In this document: in pieces, positions 11,185 through 25,071 of the stretch
Position numbering within the stretch: position 1 is the first letter of the stretch
How the letters are laid out: each line of letters opens with the position of its first letter
Assembly: GCA_036417435.1 (NCBI GenBank)
Contig: CM070910.1
Span: 78,786,784-78,850,783 of the forward strand
Length of the DNA stretch: 64,000 nt
Reading direction: 5' to 3'
From: Inia geoffrensis
Lineage: Eukaryota > Chordata > Mammalia > Artiodactyla > Iniidae
Made by a program: the position numbers and the translations under genes
The notes under the pieces: model-generated
What the model was told of the DNA's origin: nothing
Databases searched by the model: none
Seen by the model: the letters and a program-made list of their open reading frames with translations, nothing else

Positions 11185-12920
11185 TTGGCCAAAAAGGGCG
11201 TATGCGTTTTTTCCTGAATATATTCAGGAAAAAACGCATACGCCCTTTTGGGTCAAGTGCATCACTGTCGAACTGCTGCCTCTTTTCCTACGCTTTCAGA
11301 GCAATTCTTATCTACCCCCTGATATCTGTTTTCTGCAATTCTGCGTCGCGTTCAAGTCCTCTTCACAGCCTTCCTTCAATAAATTTTTGGATGATAGGGG
11401 TCATTTGGAACTCTGCAGGATTGTGAGTTACAGTGCCAAAAATCTCCTTTTCTCAACTCGCTTTCTTGTGAGCTGACCGCAAACCCGAAGAATTGCTTCA
11501 GGCCCTAATCTCGTTCCGGCATGGCACGCTGAGCCTTTGATTAATTCTTCTTACTGTAGGAAAATCAGTGTTCAATGTGCCCGTCCAAACACATCAAGTT
11601 AGCTGCTCATTCGTTCTCCTTATTCCTGTTCATCTTCCACAGAAATTGCAAACTGTGCCAAACCAGAGGTCAAAGGCACTGACTCTCCAAGTGGGGAGAA
11701 TGTTAATATTGCATCTGGAACGGCGAACTCGAGTATCAGGGGGCTAAAATGGCGATGAGTTTTAGAAATTTTGCCTGATCACTTCGTGGACCATATTCTG
11801 GGTTTTCCATGCATATTTTAGCTGAAGGATAAATCCCTTACACGTGGATATTTGGGACCCGTGGAATGGGAACCATGCACCATTTCCTCAAAGGGTCTGC
11901 ATTCCCTCACCAATAGTATCAGCCCCAAGTATCCAGCCTTATCTCTCCCAAAGCTGTGGATGTAGAGGTGGTAAATGCAAGATTCCTCACAAGCCCTGAA
12001 GGACTTATTTAAGAATTTCTCTCTATTTGACAGTCCTTGTGTTTTCTTTTTCAAATTTATTTTTATAAGGGAATTTAGCTTATTTACACTGCTGTGTGTA
12101 TGCTGCTGTACACAAATGATTTTCTTATGGAGACCTATAAATGTATGGGTTTTAATTTTCTTCATAGTCAGGTATATTCCTAGGTTTTGAATACGGGGTG
12201 TTGAGTCCATTTGGTTGAGCAAGGAGTAGCTCTTGTATAATATATATTTGGCTTATGGAATGGTATCTGTCCTAATGTCAACCTCTGGTTTTATGCAGCC
12301 TCCCCACTCTCCTTTCCCCTTAAGCAAGCATAAGTTTCTTTTGTAAATGTGAGACTCTCTTGTGTTTTGTAATGCAGTTCACACGTAGCCGTGTTTACAT
12401 TCCCGGTATTAGTGATATCTTATGATCTTTCTTTTTCTGTGTGACTTTTTTCACTTAGAATCATCGTAACTAAATCCACTCATTACGCTGCTACTGGTCT
12501 GTTGCCATTGATTTCATTGTTGAGTGATATTCCATTGTAGGGATGTACCACAACTTCTATATCCATTTTTCTCTTTCTGAGCTATTAAAGTTGTACCATA
12601 GTCAAGGCTCCCGTACACAGAGCAGCCCCAAACTTTGGTGTGGCTGTGTCTTTTTCATTTAAATTTTCCGAATCTATAGCACCATAAGTGGATGTGCCCT
12701 AGGCTCTCTAGCTTGTTTTTTTCTTTTTTCCAGGAAACACCATCCACTTCTCCAGAGTGGCTGTTGGCAATTTACATCCCGCCCATAAGCATAACAAGGC
12801 TGCCGGTTCTCCATGGCCTGTCCTGCCTCTCTGGATTTTACACTTTTTTCGGACGGCCCTTTTGACCGGAGGGAAGTGAGACTTCCTTGTAGTGCGGATT
12901 TCCATTGCAGGCTTGCTTGG
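11185..12920 (+). repeat. Unit 7, 1,736 bp (subfamily A)
   Basis: The palindrome's right arm ends cccttttgggtcaag, as in units 8 and 9. The EcoRI site is lost (gattaattc). Private: gagtatcaggg, cacgtggatatttggg, gtaaatgcaag, gtgacttttttcac. Confidence 0.97.
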
Positions 12921-14656
12921 TTGGCCAAAAAGGGCGTATGCGTTTTTTCCTGAATATATTCAGGAAAAAACGCATACGCCCTTTTGGGTCAAGTGCATCA
13001 CTGTTGAACTGCTGCCTCTTTTCCTACGCTTTCAGAGCAATTCTTATCTACCCCCTGATATCTGTTTTCTGCAATTCTGCGTCACGTTCAAGTCCTCTTC
13101 ACAGCCTTCCTTCAATAAATTTTTGGATGATAGGGGTCATTTGGAACTCTGCAGGATTGTGAGTTACAGTGCCAAAGATCTCCTTTTCTCAACTCGCTTT
13201 CTTGTGAGCTGACCACAAACCCGAAGAATTGCTTCAGTCCCTAATCTCCTTCCGCCATGGCACGCTGAGCCTTTGATGAATTCTTCTTACTGTAGGAAAA
13301 TCAGTGTTCAATGTGCCCGTCCAAACACATCAAGTTAGCTGCTCATTCGTTCTCCTTATTCCTGTTCATCTTCCACAGAAATTGCAAACTGTGCCAAACA
13401 AGAGGTCAAAGGCACTGACTCTCCAAGTGGGGAGAATGTTAATATTGCATCTGGAACGGCGAACTCGAGTACCAGGGTGCTAAAATGGCGATGAGTTTTA
13501 GAAATTTTGCCTGATCACTTCGTGGACCATATTCTGGGTTTTCCATGCATATTTTAGCTGAAGGATAAATCCCTTCAACGTGGAGATTTGGGACCCGTGG
13601 AATGGGAACCATGCACCATTACCTCAAAGGGTCTGCATTCCCTCACCAATAGTATCAGCCCCAAGTGTCCAGCCTTATCTCTCCCCCAGCTGTGGATGTA
13701 GAGGTGGTAAATCCAAGATTCCTCACAAGCCCTGAAGGACTTATTTAAGAATTTCTCTCTATTTGACAGTCCTTGTGTTTTATTTTTCAAATTTATTTTT
13801 ATAAGGGGCTTTAGCTTATTGACACTGCTGTGTGTATGCTGCTGTACACAAATGATTTTCTTATGGAGACCTATAAATGTATGGGTTTTAATTTTCTTCA
13901 TAGTCAGGTATATTCCTAGGTTTTGAATACCGGGTGTTGTGTCCATTTGGTTGAGCAAGGAGTAGCTCTTGTCTAATATATATTTGGCTTATGGAATGGT
14001 ATCTGTCCTAATGTCAACCTCTGGTTTTATGCAGCCTCCCCACTCTCCTTTCCCCTTAAGCAAGCATAAGTTTCTTTTGTAAATGTGAGACTCTCTTGTG
14101 TTTTGTAATGCAGTTCACACGTAGCCGTGTTTATCTTCCTGGTATTAGTGATATCTTATGATGTTTCTTTTTCTGTGTGACTTATTTCACTTAGAATCAT
14201 CGTAACTAAATCCACTCATTATGCTGCTACTGGTCTGTTGCCATTGATTTCATTGTTGAGTGATATTCCATTGTAGGGATGTACCACAACTTCTATATCC
14301 ATTTTTCTCTTTCTGGGCTATTAAAGTTGCACCATAGTCAAGGCTCCCGTACACAGAGCAGCCCCAAACTTTGGTGTGGCTGTGTCTTTTTCATTTAAAT
14401 TTTCCGCATCTATACCACCATAAGTGGAAGTGCCCTAGGCTCTCTAGCTTGGTTTTTTCTTTGTTCCAGGAAACACCATCCACTTCTCCAGAGTGGCTGT
14501 TGGCAATTTACATCCCGCCCATCAGCATAACAAGGCTGCCGGTTCTCCATGGCCTGTCCTGCCTCTCTGGATTTTACACTTTTTTCAGACGGCCCTTTTG
14601 ACCGGAGGGAAGTGAGACTTCCTTGTAGTGTGGATTTCCATTGCAGGCTTGCTTGG
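12921..14656 (+). repeat. Unit 8, 1,736 bp (subfamily A)
   Basis: The right arm of the palindrome ends cccttttgggtcaag. Private: ctgttgaactgc, cttccgccatgg, accagggtgctaaaa, aaggggctttagc. First of three units with gtgttttatttttc at the L1 tail. Confidence 0.97.
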
Positions 14657-16392
14657 TTGGCCAAAAAGGGCGTATGCGTTTTTTCCTGAATATATTCAGG
14701 AAAAAACGCATACGCCCTTTTGGGTCAAGTGCATCACTGTCGAACTGCTGCCTCTTTTCCTACGCTTTCAGAGCAATTCTTATCTACCCCCTGATATCTG
14801 TTTTCTGCAATTCTGCGTCGCGTTCAAGTCCTCTTCACAGCCTTCCTTCAATAAATTTTTGGATGATAGGGGTCATTTGGAACTCTGCAGGATTGTGAGT
14901 TACAGTGCCAAAAATCTCCTTTTCTCAACTCGCTTTCTTGTGAGCTGACCGCAAACCCGAAGAATTGCTTCAGGCCCTAATCTCGTTCCGGCATGGCACG
15001 CTGAGCCTTTGATTAATTCTTCTTACTGTAGGAAAGTCAGTGTTCAATGTGCCCGTCCAAACACATCAAGTTAGCTGCTCATTCCTTCTCCTTATTCCTG
15101 TTCATCTTCCACAGAAATTGCAAACTGTGCCAAACAAGAGGTCAAAGGTACTGACTCTCCAAGTGGGGAGAATGTTAATATTGCATCTGGAACGGCAAAC
15201 TCGAGTACCAGGGGGCTAAAATGGCGATGAGTTTTAGAAATTTTGCCTGATCACTTCGTGGACCATATTCTGGGTTTTCCATGCATATTTTAGCTGAAGG
15301 ATAAATCCCTTACACGTGGAGATTTGGGACCCGTGGAATGGGAACCATGCACCATTACCTCAAAGGGTCTGCATTCCCTCACCAATAGTATCAGCCCCAA
15401 GTGTCCAGCCTTATCTCTCCCCCAGCTGTGGATGTAGAGGTGGTAATTCCAAGATTCCTCACAAGCCCTGAAGGACTTATTTAAGAATTTCTCTCTATTT
15501 GACAGTCCTTGTGTTTTATTTTTCAAATTTATTTTTATAAGGGGATTTAGCTTATTGACACTGCTCTGTGTATGCTGCTGTACACAAATGATTTTCTTAT
15601 GGAGACCTATAAATGTATGGGTTTTAATTTTCTTCATAGTCAGGTATATTCCTAGGTTTTGAATACCGGGTGTTGAGTCCATTTGGTTGAGCAAGGAGTA
15701 GCTCTTGTCTAATATATATTTGGCTTATGGAATGGTATCTGTCTTAATGTCAACCTCTGGTTTTATGCAGCCTCCCCACTCTCCTTTCCCCTTAAGCAAG
15801 CATAAGTTTCTTTTGTAAATGTGAGACACTCTTGTGTTTTGTAATGCAGTTCACACGTAGCCGTGTTTACATTCCCGGTATTAGTGATATCTTATGATGT
15901 TTCTTTTTCTGTGTGACTTATTTCACTTAGAATCATCGTAACTAAATCCACTCATTACGCGGCTACTTGTCTGTTGCCATTGATTTCATTGTTGAGTGAT
16001 ATTCCATTGTAGGGATGTACCACAACTTCTATATCCATTTTTCTCTTTCTAGGCTATTAAAGTTGTACCATAGTCAAGGCTCCCGTACACAGAGCAGACC
16101 CAAACTTTGGTGTGGCTGTGTCTTTTTCATTTAAATTTTCTGCATCTATAGCACCATAAGTGGAAGTGCCCTAGGCTCTCTAGCTTGGTTTTTTCTTTGT
16201 TCCAGGAAACACCATCCACTTCTCCAGAGTGGCTGTTGGCAATTTACATCCCGCCCATCAGCGTAACAAGGCTGCCGGTTCTCCATGGCCTGTCCTGCCT
16301 CTCTGGATTTTACACCTTTTTCGGACGGCCCTCTGGATCGGTGGGAAGTGAGACTGCCTTGTAGTGCGGATTTCCATTGCAGGCTTGCTTGG
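14657..16392 (+). repeat. Unit 9, 1,736 bp (subfamily A)
   Basis: The left part continues the patch shared with unit 7 to about 15030, including the lost EcoRI site (gattaattc). After that it is its own lineage: ggaaagtcagtg, cattccttctcc, aacggcaaactcgag, tggtaattccaag, ctgctctgtg. It shares ttacgcggctacttgtc with unit 10. Confidence 0.97.
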
Positions 16393-16464
16393 TTTGCCAA
16401 ACAGGGCGTATGCGTTTTTTCCTGAATATATTCAGGAAAAAACGAATACACACTTTTTGACCAA
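16393..16464. repeat. Palindrome of unit 10, one of the most decayed
   Basis: The left arm reads tttgccaaacagggcg and the right arm reads aacgaatacacactttttgacc, so several base pairs are broken. The right arm again has the ACAC variant in place of GCCC. Confidence 0.92.
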
Positions 16465-18128
16465 GTGCATCACTGTCGAACTGCTGCCTCTTTTCCTACG
16501 CTTTCAGAGCAATTCTTATCTATCCCCTGATATCTGTTTTCTGCAATTCTGCGTCGCGTTCAAGTCCTCTTCACAGCCTTCCTTCAATAAATTTTTGGAT
16601 GATAGGGGTCATTTGGAACTCTGCAGGATTGTGAGTTACAGTGCCAAAAATCTCCTTTTCTCAACTCGCTTTCTTGTGAGCGGACCGCAAACCCTAAGAA
16701 TTGCTTCAGGCCCTAATCTCGTTCCGGCATGGCACGCTGAGCCTTTGATGAATTCTTCTTCCTGTAGGGAAATCAGTGTTCAATGTGCCCGTCCAAACAC
16801 ATCAAGTTAGCTGCTCATTCGTTCTCCTTATTCCTGTTCATCTTCCACAGAAATTGTAAACTGTGCCAAACAAGAGGTCAAAGGCACTGACTCTCCAAGT
16901 GGGGAGAATGTTAATATTGCATCTGGAACAGCGAACTCGAGTACCAGGGGGCTAAAATGGCGATGAGTTTTAGAAATTTTGCCTGATCACTTCGTGGACC
17001 ATATTCTGGGTTTTCCATGCATATTTTAGCTGAAGGATAAATCCCTTACACGTGGAGATTTGGGACCCGTGGAATGGGAACCATGCACCATTACCTCAAA
17101 GGGTCTGCCTTCCCTCACAAATAGTATCAGCCCCAAGTGTCCAGCCTTATCTCTCCCACAGCTGTGGATGTAGAGGTGGTAAATCCAAGATTCCTCACAA
17201 GCCCTGAAGGACTTATTTAAGAATTTCTCTCTATTTCACAGTCCTTGTGTTTTATTTTTCAAATTTATTTTTATAAGGGGATTTAGCTTATTGACACTGC
17301 TGTGTGTATGCTGCTGTACACAAATGATTTTCTTATGGAGACCTATAAATGTATGGGTTTTAATTTTCTTCATAGTCAGGTATATTCCTAGGTTTTGAAT
17401 ACCGGGTGTTGAGTCTATTTGGTTGAGCAAGGAGTAGCTCTTGTCTAATATATATTTGGCTTATGGAATGGTATCTGTCCTAATGTCAACCTCTGGTTTT
17501 ATGCAGCCTCCCCAGTCTCCTTTCCCCTTAAGCAAGCATAAGTTTCTTTTGTAAATGTGAGACACTCTTGTGTTTTGTAATGCATTTCACACGTAGCCGT
17601 GTTTACATTCCCGGTATTAGTGATATCTTATGATGTTTCTTTTTCTGTGTGACTTATTTCACTTAGAATCATCGTAACTAAATCCACTCATTACGCGGCT
17701 ACTTGTCTGTTGCCATTGATTTCATTGTTGAGTGATATTCCATTGTAGAGATGAACCACAACTTCTATATCCATTTTTCTCTTTCTAGGCTATTAAAGTT
17801 GTACCATAGTCAAGGCTCCCGTACACAGAGCAGCCCCAAACTTTGGTGTGGCTGTGTCTTTTTCATTTAAATTTTCCGAATCTATAGCACCATAAGTGGA
17901 AGTGCCCTAGGCTCTCTAGCTTTGTTTTTTCTTTGTTCCAGGAAACACCATTCACTTCTCCAGAGTGGCTGTTGGCAATTTACATCCCGCCCATCAGCAT
18001 AACAAGGCTGCCGGTTCTCCATGGCCTATCCTGCCTCTCTGGATTTTACACTTTTTTCGGACGGCCCTTTGGATCGGTGGGAAGTGAGACTGCCTTGTAG
18101 TGCGGATTTCCATTCCAGGCTTGCTTGC
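16393..18128 (+). repeat. Unit 10, 1,736 bp (subfamily A)
   Basis: Carries a strongly decayed palindrome. Private: gagcggaccgcaaaccctaag, gtctgccttccctcacaaa, tctatttcacag, gagtctatttgg. Confidence 0.97.
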
Positions 18129-18200
18129 TTGGCCAAAAAGGGCGTATGCGTTTTTTCCTGAATATATTCAGGAAAAAACGCATGCACACTTTTTGGCCAA
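18129..18200. repeat. Palindrome of unit 11, ACAC right-arm variant
   Basis: The left arm is standard (agggcgtatgcg). The right arm reads cgcatgcacactttttggcc, combining the ACAC variant with an extra change, so the arms no longer pair in that segment. Confidence 0.92.
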
Positions 18201-19863
18201 GTTCATCACTGTCGAACTGCTGCCTCTTTTCCTACGCTTTCAGAGCAATTTTATCTACCCCCTGATATCTGTTTTCTGCAATTCTGTGTCGCGTTCAAGT
18301 CCTCTTCACAGCCTTCCTTCAATAAATTTTTGGATGATAGGGGTCATTTGGAACTCTTCAGGATTGTGAGTTACAGTGCCAAAAATCTCCTTTTCTCAAC
18401 TCGCTTTCTTGTGAGCTGACCGCAAACCCGAAGAATTGCTTCAGGCCCTAATCTCGTTCAGGCATGGCACGCTGAGCCTTTGATGAATTCTTCTTCCTGT
18501 AGGGAAATCAGTGTTCAATGTGCCCGTCCAAACACATCAAGTTAGCTGCTCATTCGTTCTCCTTATTCCTGTTCATCTTCCACAGAAATTGCAAACTGTG
18601 TCAAACAAGAGGTCAAAGGCACTGACTCTCCAAGTTGGGAGAATGTTAATATCGCATCTGGAACAGCGAACTCGAGTACCAGGGGGCTAAAATGGCGATG
18701 AGTTTTAGAAATTTTGCCTGATCATTTCGTGGACCATATTCTGGGTTTTCCATGCATATTTTAGCTGAAGGATAAATCGCTTACACGTGGAGATTTGGGA
18801 CCCGTGGAATGGGAACCATGCACCATTACCTCAAAGGGTCTGCATTCCCTCACCAATAGTATCAGCCCCAAGTGTCCAGCCTTATCTCTCCCACAGCTGT
18901 GGATGTAGAGGTGGTAAATCCAAGATTCCTCACAAGCCCTGAAGGACTTATTTAAGAATTTCTCTCTATTTGACAGTCCTTGTGTTTTCTTTTTCAAATT
19001 TATTTTTATAAGGGGATTTAGCTTATTGACACTGCTGTGTGTATGCTGCTGTACACAAATGATTTTCTTATGGAGACCTATACATGTATGGGTTTTAATT
19101 TTCTTCATAGTCAGGTATATTCCTAGGTTTTGAATACGGGGTGTTGAGTCCATTTGGTTGAGCAAGGAGTAGCTCTTTTCTAATATATATTTGGCTTATG
19201 GAATGGTATCTGTCCTAATGTCAACCTCTGGTTTTATGCAGCCTCCCCACTCTCCTTTCCCCTTAAGCAAGCATAAGTTTCTTTTGTAAATGTGAGACTC
19301 TCTTGTGTTTTGTAATGCAGTTCACACGTAGCCGTGTTTACATTCCCGGTATTAGTGATATCTTATGATGTTTCTTTTTCTGTGTGACTTATTTCACTTA
19401 GAATCATCGTAACTAAACCCACTCAGTATGCTGCTACTGGTCTGTTGCCATTGATTTCATTGTTGAGTGATATTCCATTGTAGGGATGTACCACAACTTT
19501 TATATCCATTTTTCTCTTTCTGGGCTATTAAAGTTGTACCATAGTCAAGGCTCCCGTACACAGAGCAGCCCCAAACTTTGGTGTGGCTGTGTCTTTTTCA
19601 TTTAAATTTTCCGCATCTATACCACCATAAGTGGAAGTGCCCTAGGCTCTCTAGCTTGTTTCTTTCTTTGTTCCAGGAAACACCATCCACTTCTCCAGAG
19701 TGGCTGTTGGCAATTTACATCCCGCCCATCAGCATAACAAGGCTGCCGGGTCTCCATGGCCTGTCCTGCCTCTCTGGATTTTACACTTTTTTCGGACGGC
19801 CCTTTTGACCGGAGGGAAGTGAGACTTCCTTGTAGTGCGGATTTCCATTGCAGGCTTGCTTGG
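18129..19863 (+). repeat. Unit 11, 1,735 bp (subfamily A)
   Basis: One base is missing in gcaattttatctac. Private: gaactcttcagg, gttcaggcatgg, ctgtgtcaaac, ccaagttggga, atcatttcgtgg, ctatacatgtatg. Confidence 0.97.
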
Positions 19864-21598
19864 TTGGCCAAAAAGGGCGTATGCGTTTTTTCCTGAATAT
19901 ATTCAGGAAAAAACGCATACGCCCTATTTGGCCAAGTGCATCACTGTCGAACTGCTGCCTGTTTTCCTACGCTTTCAGAGCAATTCTTATCTACCCCCTG
20001 ATATCTGTTTTCTGCAATTCTGCGTCGCGTTCAAGTCCTCTTCACAGCCTTCCTTCAATAAATTTTTGGATGATAGGGGTCATTTGGAATCTGCAGGATT
20101 GTGAGTTACAGTGCCAAAAATCTCCTTTTCTCAACTCGCTTTCTTGTGAGCTGACCGCAAACCCGAAGAATTTCTTCAGGCCCTAATCTCGTTCCGGCAT
20201 GGCACGCTGAGCCTTTGATGAATTCTTCTTACTGTAGGGAAATCAGTGTTCAATGTGCCCGTCCAAACACATCAAGTTAGCTTCTCATTCGTTCTCCTTA
20301 TTCCTGTTCATCTTCCACAGAAATTGCAAACTGTGCCAAACCAGAGGTCAAAGGCACTGACTCTCCAAGTGGGGAGAGTGTTAATATTGCATCTGGAACG
20401 GCGAACTCGAGTACCAGGGGGCTAAAATGGCGATGAGTTTTAGAAATTTTGCCTGATCACTTCTTGGACCATATTCTGGGTTTTCCATGCATATTTTAGC
20501 TGAAGGATAAATCCCTTACACGTGGAGATTTGGGACCCGTGGAATGGGAACCATGCACCATTACCTCAAAGGGTCTGCATTCCCTCACCAATAGTATCAG
20601 CCCCAAGTGTCCAGCCTTATCTCTCCCACAGCTGTGGATGTAGAGGTGGTAAATCCAAGATTCCTCACAAGCCCTGAAGGACTTATTTAAGAATTTCTGT
20701 CTCTTTGACAGTCCTTGTGTTTTCTTTTTCAAATTTATTTTTATAAGGGGATTTAGCTTATTGACACTGCAGTGTGTATGCTGCTGTACACAAATGGTTT
20801 TCTTATGGAGACCTATAAATGTATGGGTTTTAATTTTCTTCATAGTCAGGTATATTCCTAGGTTTTGAATACGGGGTGTTGAGTCCATTTGGTTGAGCAA
20901 GGAGTAGCTCTTTTCTAATATATATTTGGCTTATGGAATGGTATCTGTCCTAATGTCAACCTCTGGTTTTATGCAGCCTCCCCACTCTCCTTTCCCCTTA
21001 GGCAAGCATAAGTTTCTTTTGTAAATGTGAGACTCTGTTGTGTTTTGTAATGCAGTTCACACGTAGCCGTGTTTACATTCCCGGTATTAGTGATATCTTA
21101 TGATGTTTATTTTTCTGTGTGGCTTATTTCACTTAGAATCATCGTAACTAAAACCACTCATTATGCTGCTACTGGTCTGTTGCCATTGATTTCATTGTTG
21201 AGTGATATTCCATTGTAGGGATGTACCACAACTTCTATATCCATTTTTCTCTTTCTGGGCTATTAAAGTTGTACCATAGTCAAGGCTCCCGTACACAGAG
21301 CAGCCCCAAACTTTGGTGTGGCTGTGTCTTTTTCATTTAAATTTTCGGCATCTATAGCACCATAAGTGGAAGTGCCCTAGGCTCTCTAGCTTGGTTTTTT
21401 CTTTGTTCCAGGAAACACCATCCACTTCTCCAGAGTGGCTGTTGGCAATTTACATCCCGCCCATCAGCATAACAAGGCTGCCGGTTCCCCATGGCCTGTC
21501 CTGCCTCTCTGGATTTTACACTTTTTTCGGACGTCCCTTTTGACCGGAGGGAAGTGAGACTTCCTTGTAGTGCGGATTTCCATTGCAGGCTTGCTTGG
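19864..21598 (+). repeat. Unit 12, 1,735 bp (subfamily A)
   Basis: The palindrome has a single mismatch (cgccctatttgg). One base is missing at ggaatctgcagg. Private: gaatttcttcagg, agcttctcattc, ggagagtgttaa, cttcttggacc, tttctgtctctttg, ctgcagtgtg. Begins the ccttaggcaagc variant shared with unit 13. Confidence 0.97.
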
Positions 21599-21670
21599 TT
21601 GGCCAAAAAGGGCGTACGCGTTTTTTCCTGAATATATTCAGGAAAAAACGCGTACGCCCTTTTTGGCCAA
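21599..21670. repeat. Palindrome of unit 13, changed in both arms and perfect
   Basis: The left arm reads ggcgtacgcgtttt and the right arm reads aaaacgcgtacgcc, against the usual gcgtatgcg and cgcatacgc. Both halves of one T-A pair have become C-G, so the 72 bases remain a perfect palindrome. It is the only perfect one I see in subfamily A. Confidence 0.95.
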
Positions 21671-23335
21671 GTGCATCACTGTCGAACTGCTGCCTCTTTT
21701 CCTACGCTTTCAGAGCAATTCTTATCTACACCCTGATATCTGTTTTCTGCAATTCTGCGTCGCATTCAAGTCCTCTTCACAGCCTTCCTTCAATAAATTT
21801 TTGGATGATAGGGGTCATTTGGAACTCTGCAGGATTGTGAGTTACAGTGCCAAAAATCTCCTTTTCTCAACTCGCTTTCTTGTGAGCTGACCGCAAACCC
21901 GAAGAATTGCTTCAGGCCCTAATCTCGTTCCGGCATGGCACGCTGAGCCTTTGATGAATTCTTCTTCCTGTAGGGAAATCAGAGTTCAATGTGCCCGTCC
22001 AAACACATCAAGTTAGCTGCTCATTCGTTCTCCTTATTCCTGTTCATCTTCCACAGAAATTGCAAACTGTGCCAATCCAGAGGTCAAAGGCACTGACTCT
22101 CCAAGTGGGGAGAATGTTAATATTGCATCTGGAACGGCGAACTCGAGTACCATGGGGGCTAAAATGGCGATGAGTTTTAGAAATTTTGCCTGATCACTTC
22201 GTGGACCATATTCTGGGTTTTCCATGCATATTTTAGCTGAAGGATAAATCCCTTACACGTGGAGATTTGGGACCCGTGGAATGGGAACCATGCACCATTA
22301 CCTCAAATGGTCTGCATTCCCTCACCAATAGTATCAGCCCCAAGTGCCCAGCCTTATCTCTCCCACAGCTGTGGATGTAGAGGTGGTAAATCCTAGATTC
22401 CTCAAAAGCCCTCAAGGACTTATTTAAGAATTTCTCTCTATTTGACAATCCTTGTGTTTTCTTTTTCAAATTTATTTTTATAAGGGGATTTAGCTTATTG
22501 ACACTGCTGTGTGTATGCTGCTGTACACAAATGATTTTCTTATGGAGACCTATAAATGTATGGGTTTTAATTTTCTTCATAGTCAGGTATATTCCTAGGT
22601 TTTGAATACGGGGTGTTGAGTCCATTTGGTTGAGCAAGGAGTAGCTCTTTTCTAATATATATTTGGCTTATGGAATGGTATCTGTCCTAATGTCAACCTC
22701 TGGTTTTATGCAGCCTCCCCACTCTCCTTTCCCCTTAGGCAAGCATAAGTTTCTTTTGTAAATGTGAGACTCTCTTGTGTTTTGTAATGCAGTTCACGCG
22801 TACCCATGTTTACATTCCCGGTATTAGTGATATCTTATGATGTTTATTTTTCTGTGTGACTTATTTCACTTAGAATCATCGTAACTAAAACCACTCATTA
22901 TGCTGCTACTGGTCTGTTGCCATTGATTTCATTGTTGAGTGATATTCCTTTGTAGGGATGTACCACAATTTCTATATCCATTTTTCTCTTTCTGGGCTAT
23001 TAAAGTTGTACCATAGTCAAGGCTCCCGTACACAGAGCAGCCCCAAACTTTGGTGTGGCTGTGTCTTTTTCATTTAAATTTTCCGCATCTATAGCACCAT
23101 AAGTGGAAGTGCCCTAGGCTCTCTAGCTTGGTTTTTTCTTTGTTCCAGGAAACACCATCCACTTCTCCAGAGTGGCTGTTGGCAATTTACATCCCGCCCA
23201 TCAGCATAACAAGGCTGCCGGTTCTCCATGGCCTGTCCTGCCTCTCTGGATTTTACACTTTTTTCGGACGGCCCTTTTGACCGGAGGGAAGTGAGACTTC
23301 CTTGTAGTGCGGATTTCCATTGCAGGCTTGCTTGG
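21599..23335 (+). repeat. Unit 13, 1,737 bp (subfamily A)
   Basis: Carries the matched-change perfect palindrome. The extra base is in accatgggggctaaaa. Private: gtgccaatccag, tcctagattcctcaaaag, gacaatcc, cacgcgtacccatg. Confidence 0.97.
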
Positions 23336-23407
23336 TTGGCCAAAAAGGGCGTACGCGCTTTTTCCTGAATATATTCAGGAAAAAACGCGTACGCCCTTTT
23401 TGGCCAA
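23336..23407. repeat. Palindrome of unit 14, both-arm change plus one mismatch
   Basis: It has the same paired change as unit 13 (left gtacgcg, right cgcgtac) and one further left-arm change (gcgctttttcc), which breaks one pair. Confidence 0.94.
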
Positions 23408-25071
23408 GTGCATCACTGTCGAACTGCTGCCTCTTTTCCTACGCTTTCAGAGCAATTCTTATCTACACCCTGATATCTGTTTTCTGCAATTCTGCGTCGC
23501 GTTCAAGTCCTCTTCACAGCCTTCCTTCAATAAATTTTTGGATGATAGGGGTCATTTGGAACTCTGCAGGATTGTGAGTTACAGTGCCAAAAATCTCCTT
23601 TTCTCAACTCGCTTTCTTGTGAGCTGACCGCAAACCCGAAGAATTGCTTCAGGCCCTAATCTCGTTCCGGCATGGCACGCTGAGCCTTTGATGAATTCTT
23701 CTTACTGTAGGGAAATCAGTGTTCAATGTGCCCGTCCAAACACATCAAGTTAGCTGCTCATTCGTTCTCCTTATTCCTGTTCATCTTCCACGGAAATTGC
23801 AAACTGTGCCAAACAAGAGGTCAAAGGCACTGACTCTCCAAGTGGGGAGAATGTTAATATCGCATCTGGAACGGCGAACTCGAGTACCAGGGGGCTAAAA
23901 TGGCGATGAGTTTTAGAAATTGTGCCTGATCACTTCGTGGACCATATTCTGGGTTTTCCATGCATATTTTAGCTGAAGGATAAATCTCTTACACGTGGAG
24001 ATTTGGGACCCGTGGAATGGGAACCATGCACCATTACCTCAAACGGTCTGCATTCCCTCAACAATAGTATAAGCCCCAAGGGTCCAGCCTTATCTCTCCC
24101 ACAGCTGTGGATGTAGAGGTGGTAAATCCAAGATTCCTCACAAGCCCTCAAGGACTTATTTAAGAATTTCTCTCTATTTGACAGTCCTTGTGTTTTCTTT
24201 TTCAAATTTATTTTTATAAGGGGATTTAGCTTATTGACACTGCTGTGTGTATGCTGCTGTACACAAATGATTTTCTTATGGAGACCTATAAATGTATGGG
24301 TTTTAATTTTCTTCATAGTCAGGTATATTCCTAGGTTTTGAATACGGGGTGTTGAGTCCATTTGGTTGAGCAAGGAGTAGCTCTTGTCTAATATATATTT
24401 GGCTTATGGAATGGTATCTGTCCTAATGTCAACCTCTGGTTTTATGCAGCCTCCCCACTCTCCTTTCCCCTTAAGCAAGCATAAGTTTCTTTTGTAAATG
24501 TGAGACTCTGTTGTGTTTTGTAATGCAGTTCACACGTAGCCGTGTTTACATTCCCGGTATTAGTGATATCTTATGACGTTTCTTTTTCTGTGTGACTTAT
24601 TTCACTTAGAATCAGAGTAACTAAATCCACTCATTATGCTGCTACTGGTCTGTTGCCTTTGATTTCATTGTTGAGTGATATTCCTTTGTAGGGATGTACC
24701 ACAACTTCTATATCCATTTTTCTCTTTCAGGGCTATTAAAGTTGTACCATAGTCAAGGCTCCTGTACACAGAGCAGCCCCAAACTTTGGTGTGGCTGTGT
24801 CTTTTTCATTTAAATTTTCCGAATCTATAGCACCATAAGTGGAAGTGCCCTAGGCTCTCTAGCTTGGTTTTTTCTTTGTTCCAGGAAACACCATCCACTT
24901 CTCCAGAGTGGCTGTTGGCAATTTACATCCCGCCCATCAGCATAACAAGGCTGCCGGTTCTCCATGGCCTGTCCTGCCTCTCTGGATTTTACACTTTTTT
25001 CGGACGGCCCTTTGGATCGGTGGGAAGTGAGACTGCCTTGTAGTACGGATTTCCATTGCAGGCTTGCTTGG
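23336..25071 (+). repeat. Unit 14, 1,736 bp (subfamily A)
   Basis: Near relative of unit 13. Private: ccacggaaattg, caaacggtctgc, tcaacaatagtataagcc, tatgacgtttc, aatcagagtaac. It shares aagggtccagcc and gaaattgtgcctg with unit 15. Confidence 0.97.
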
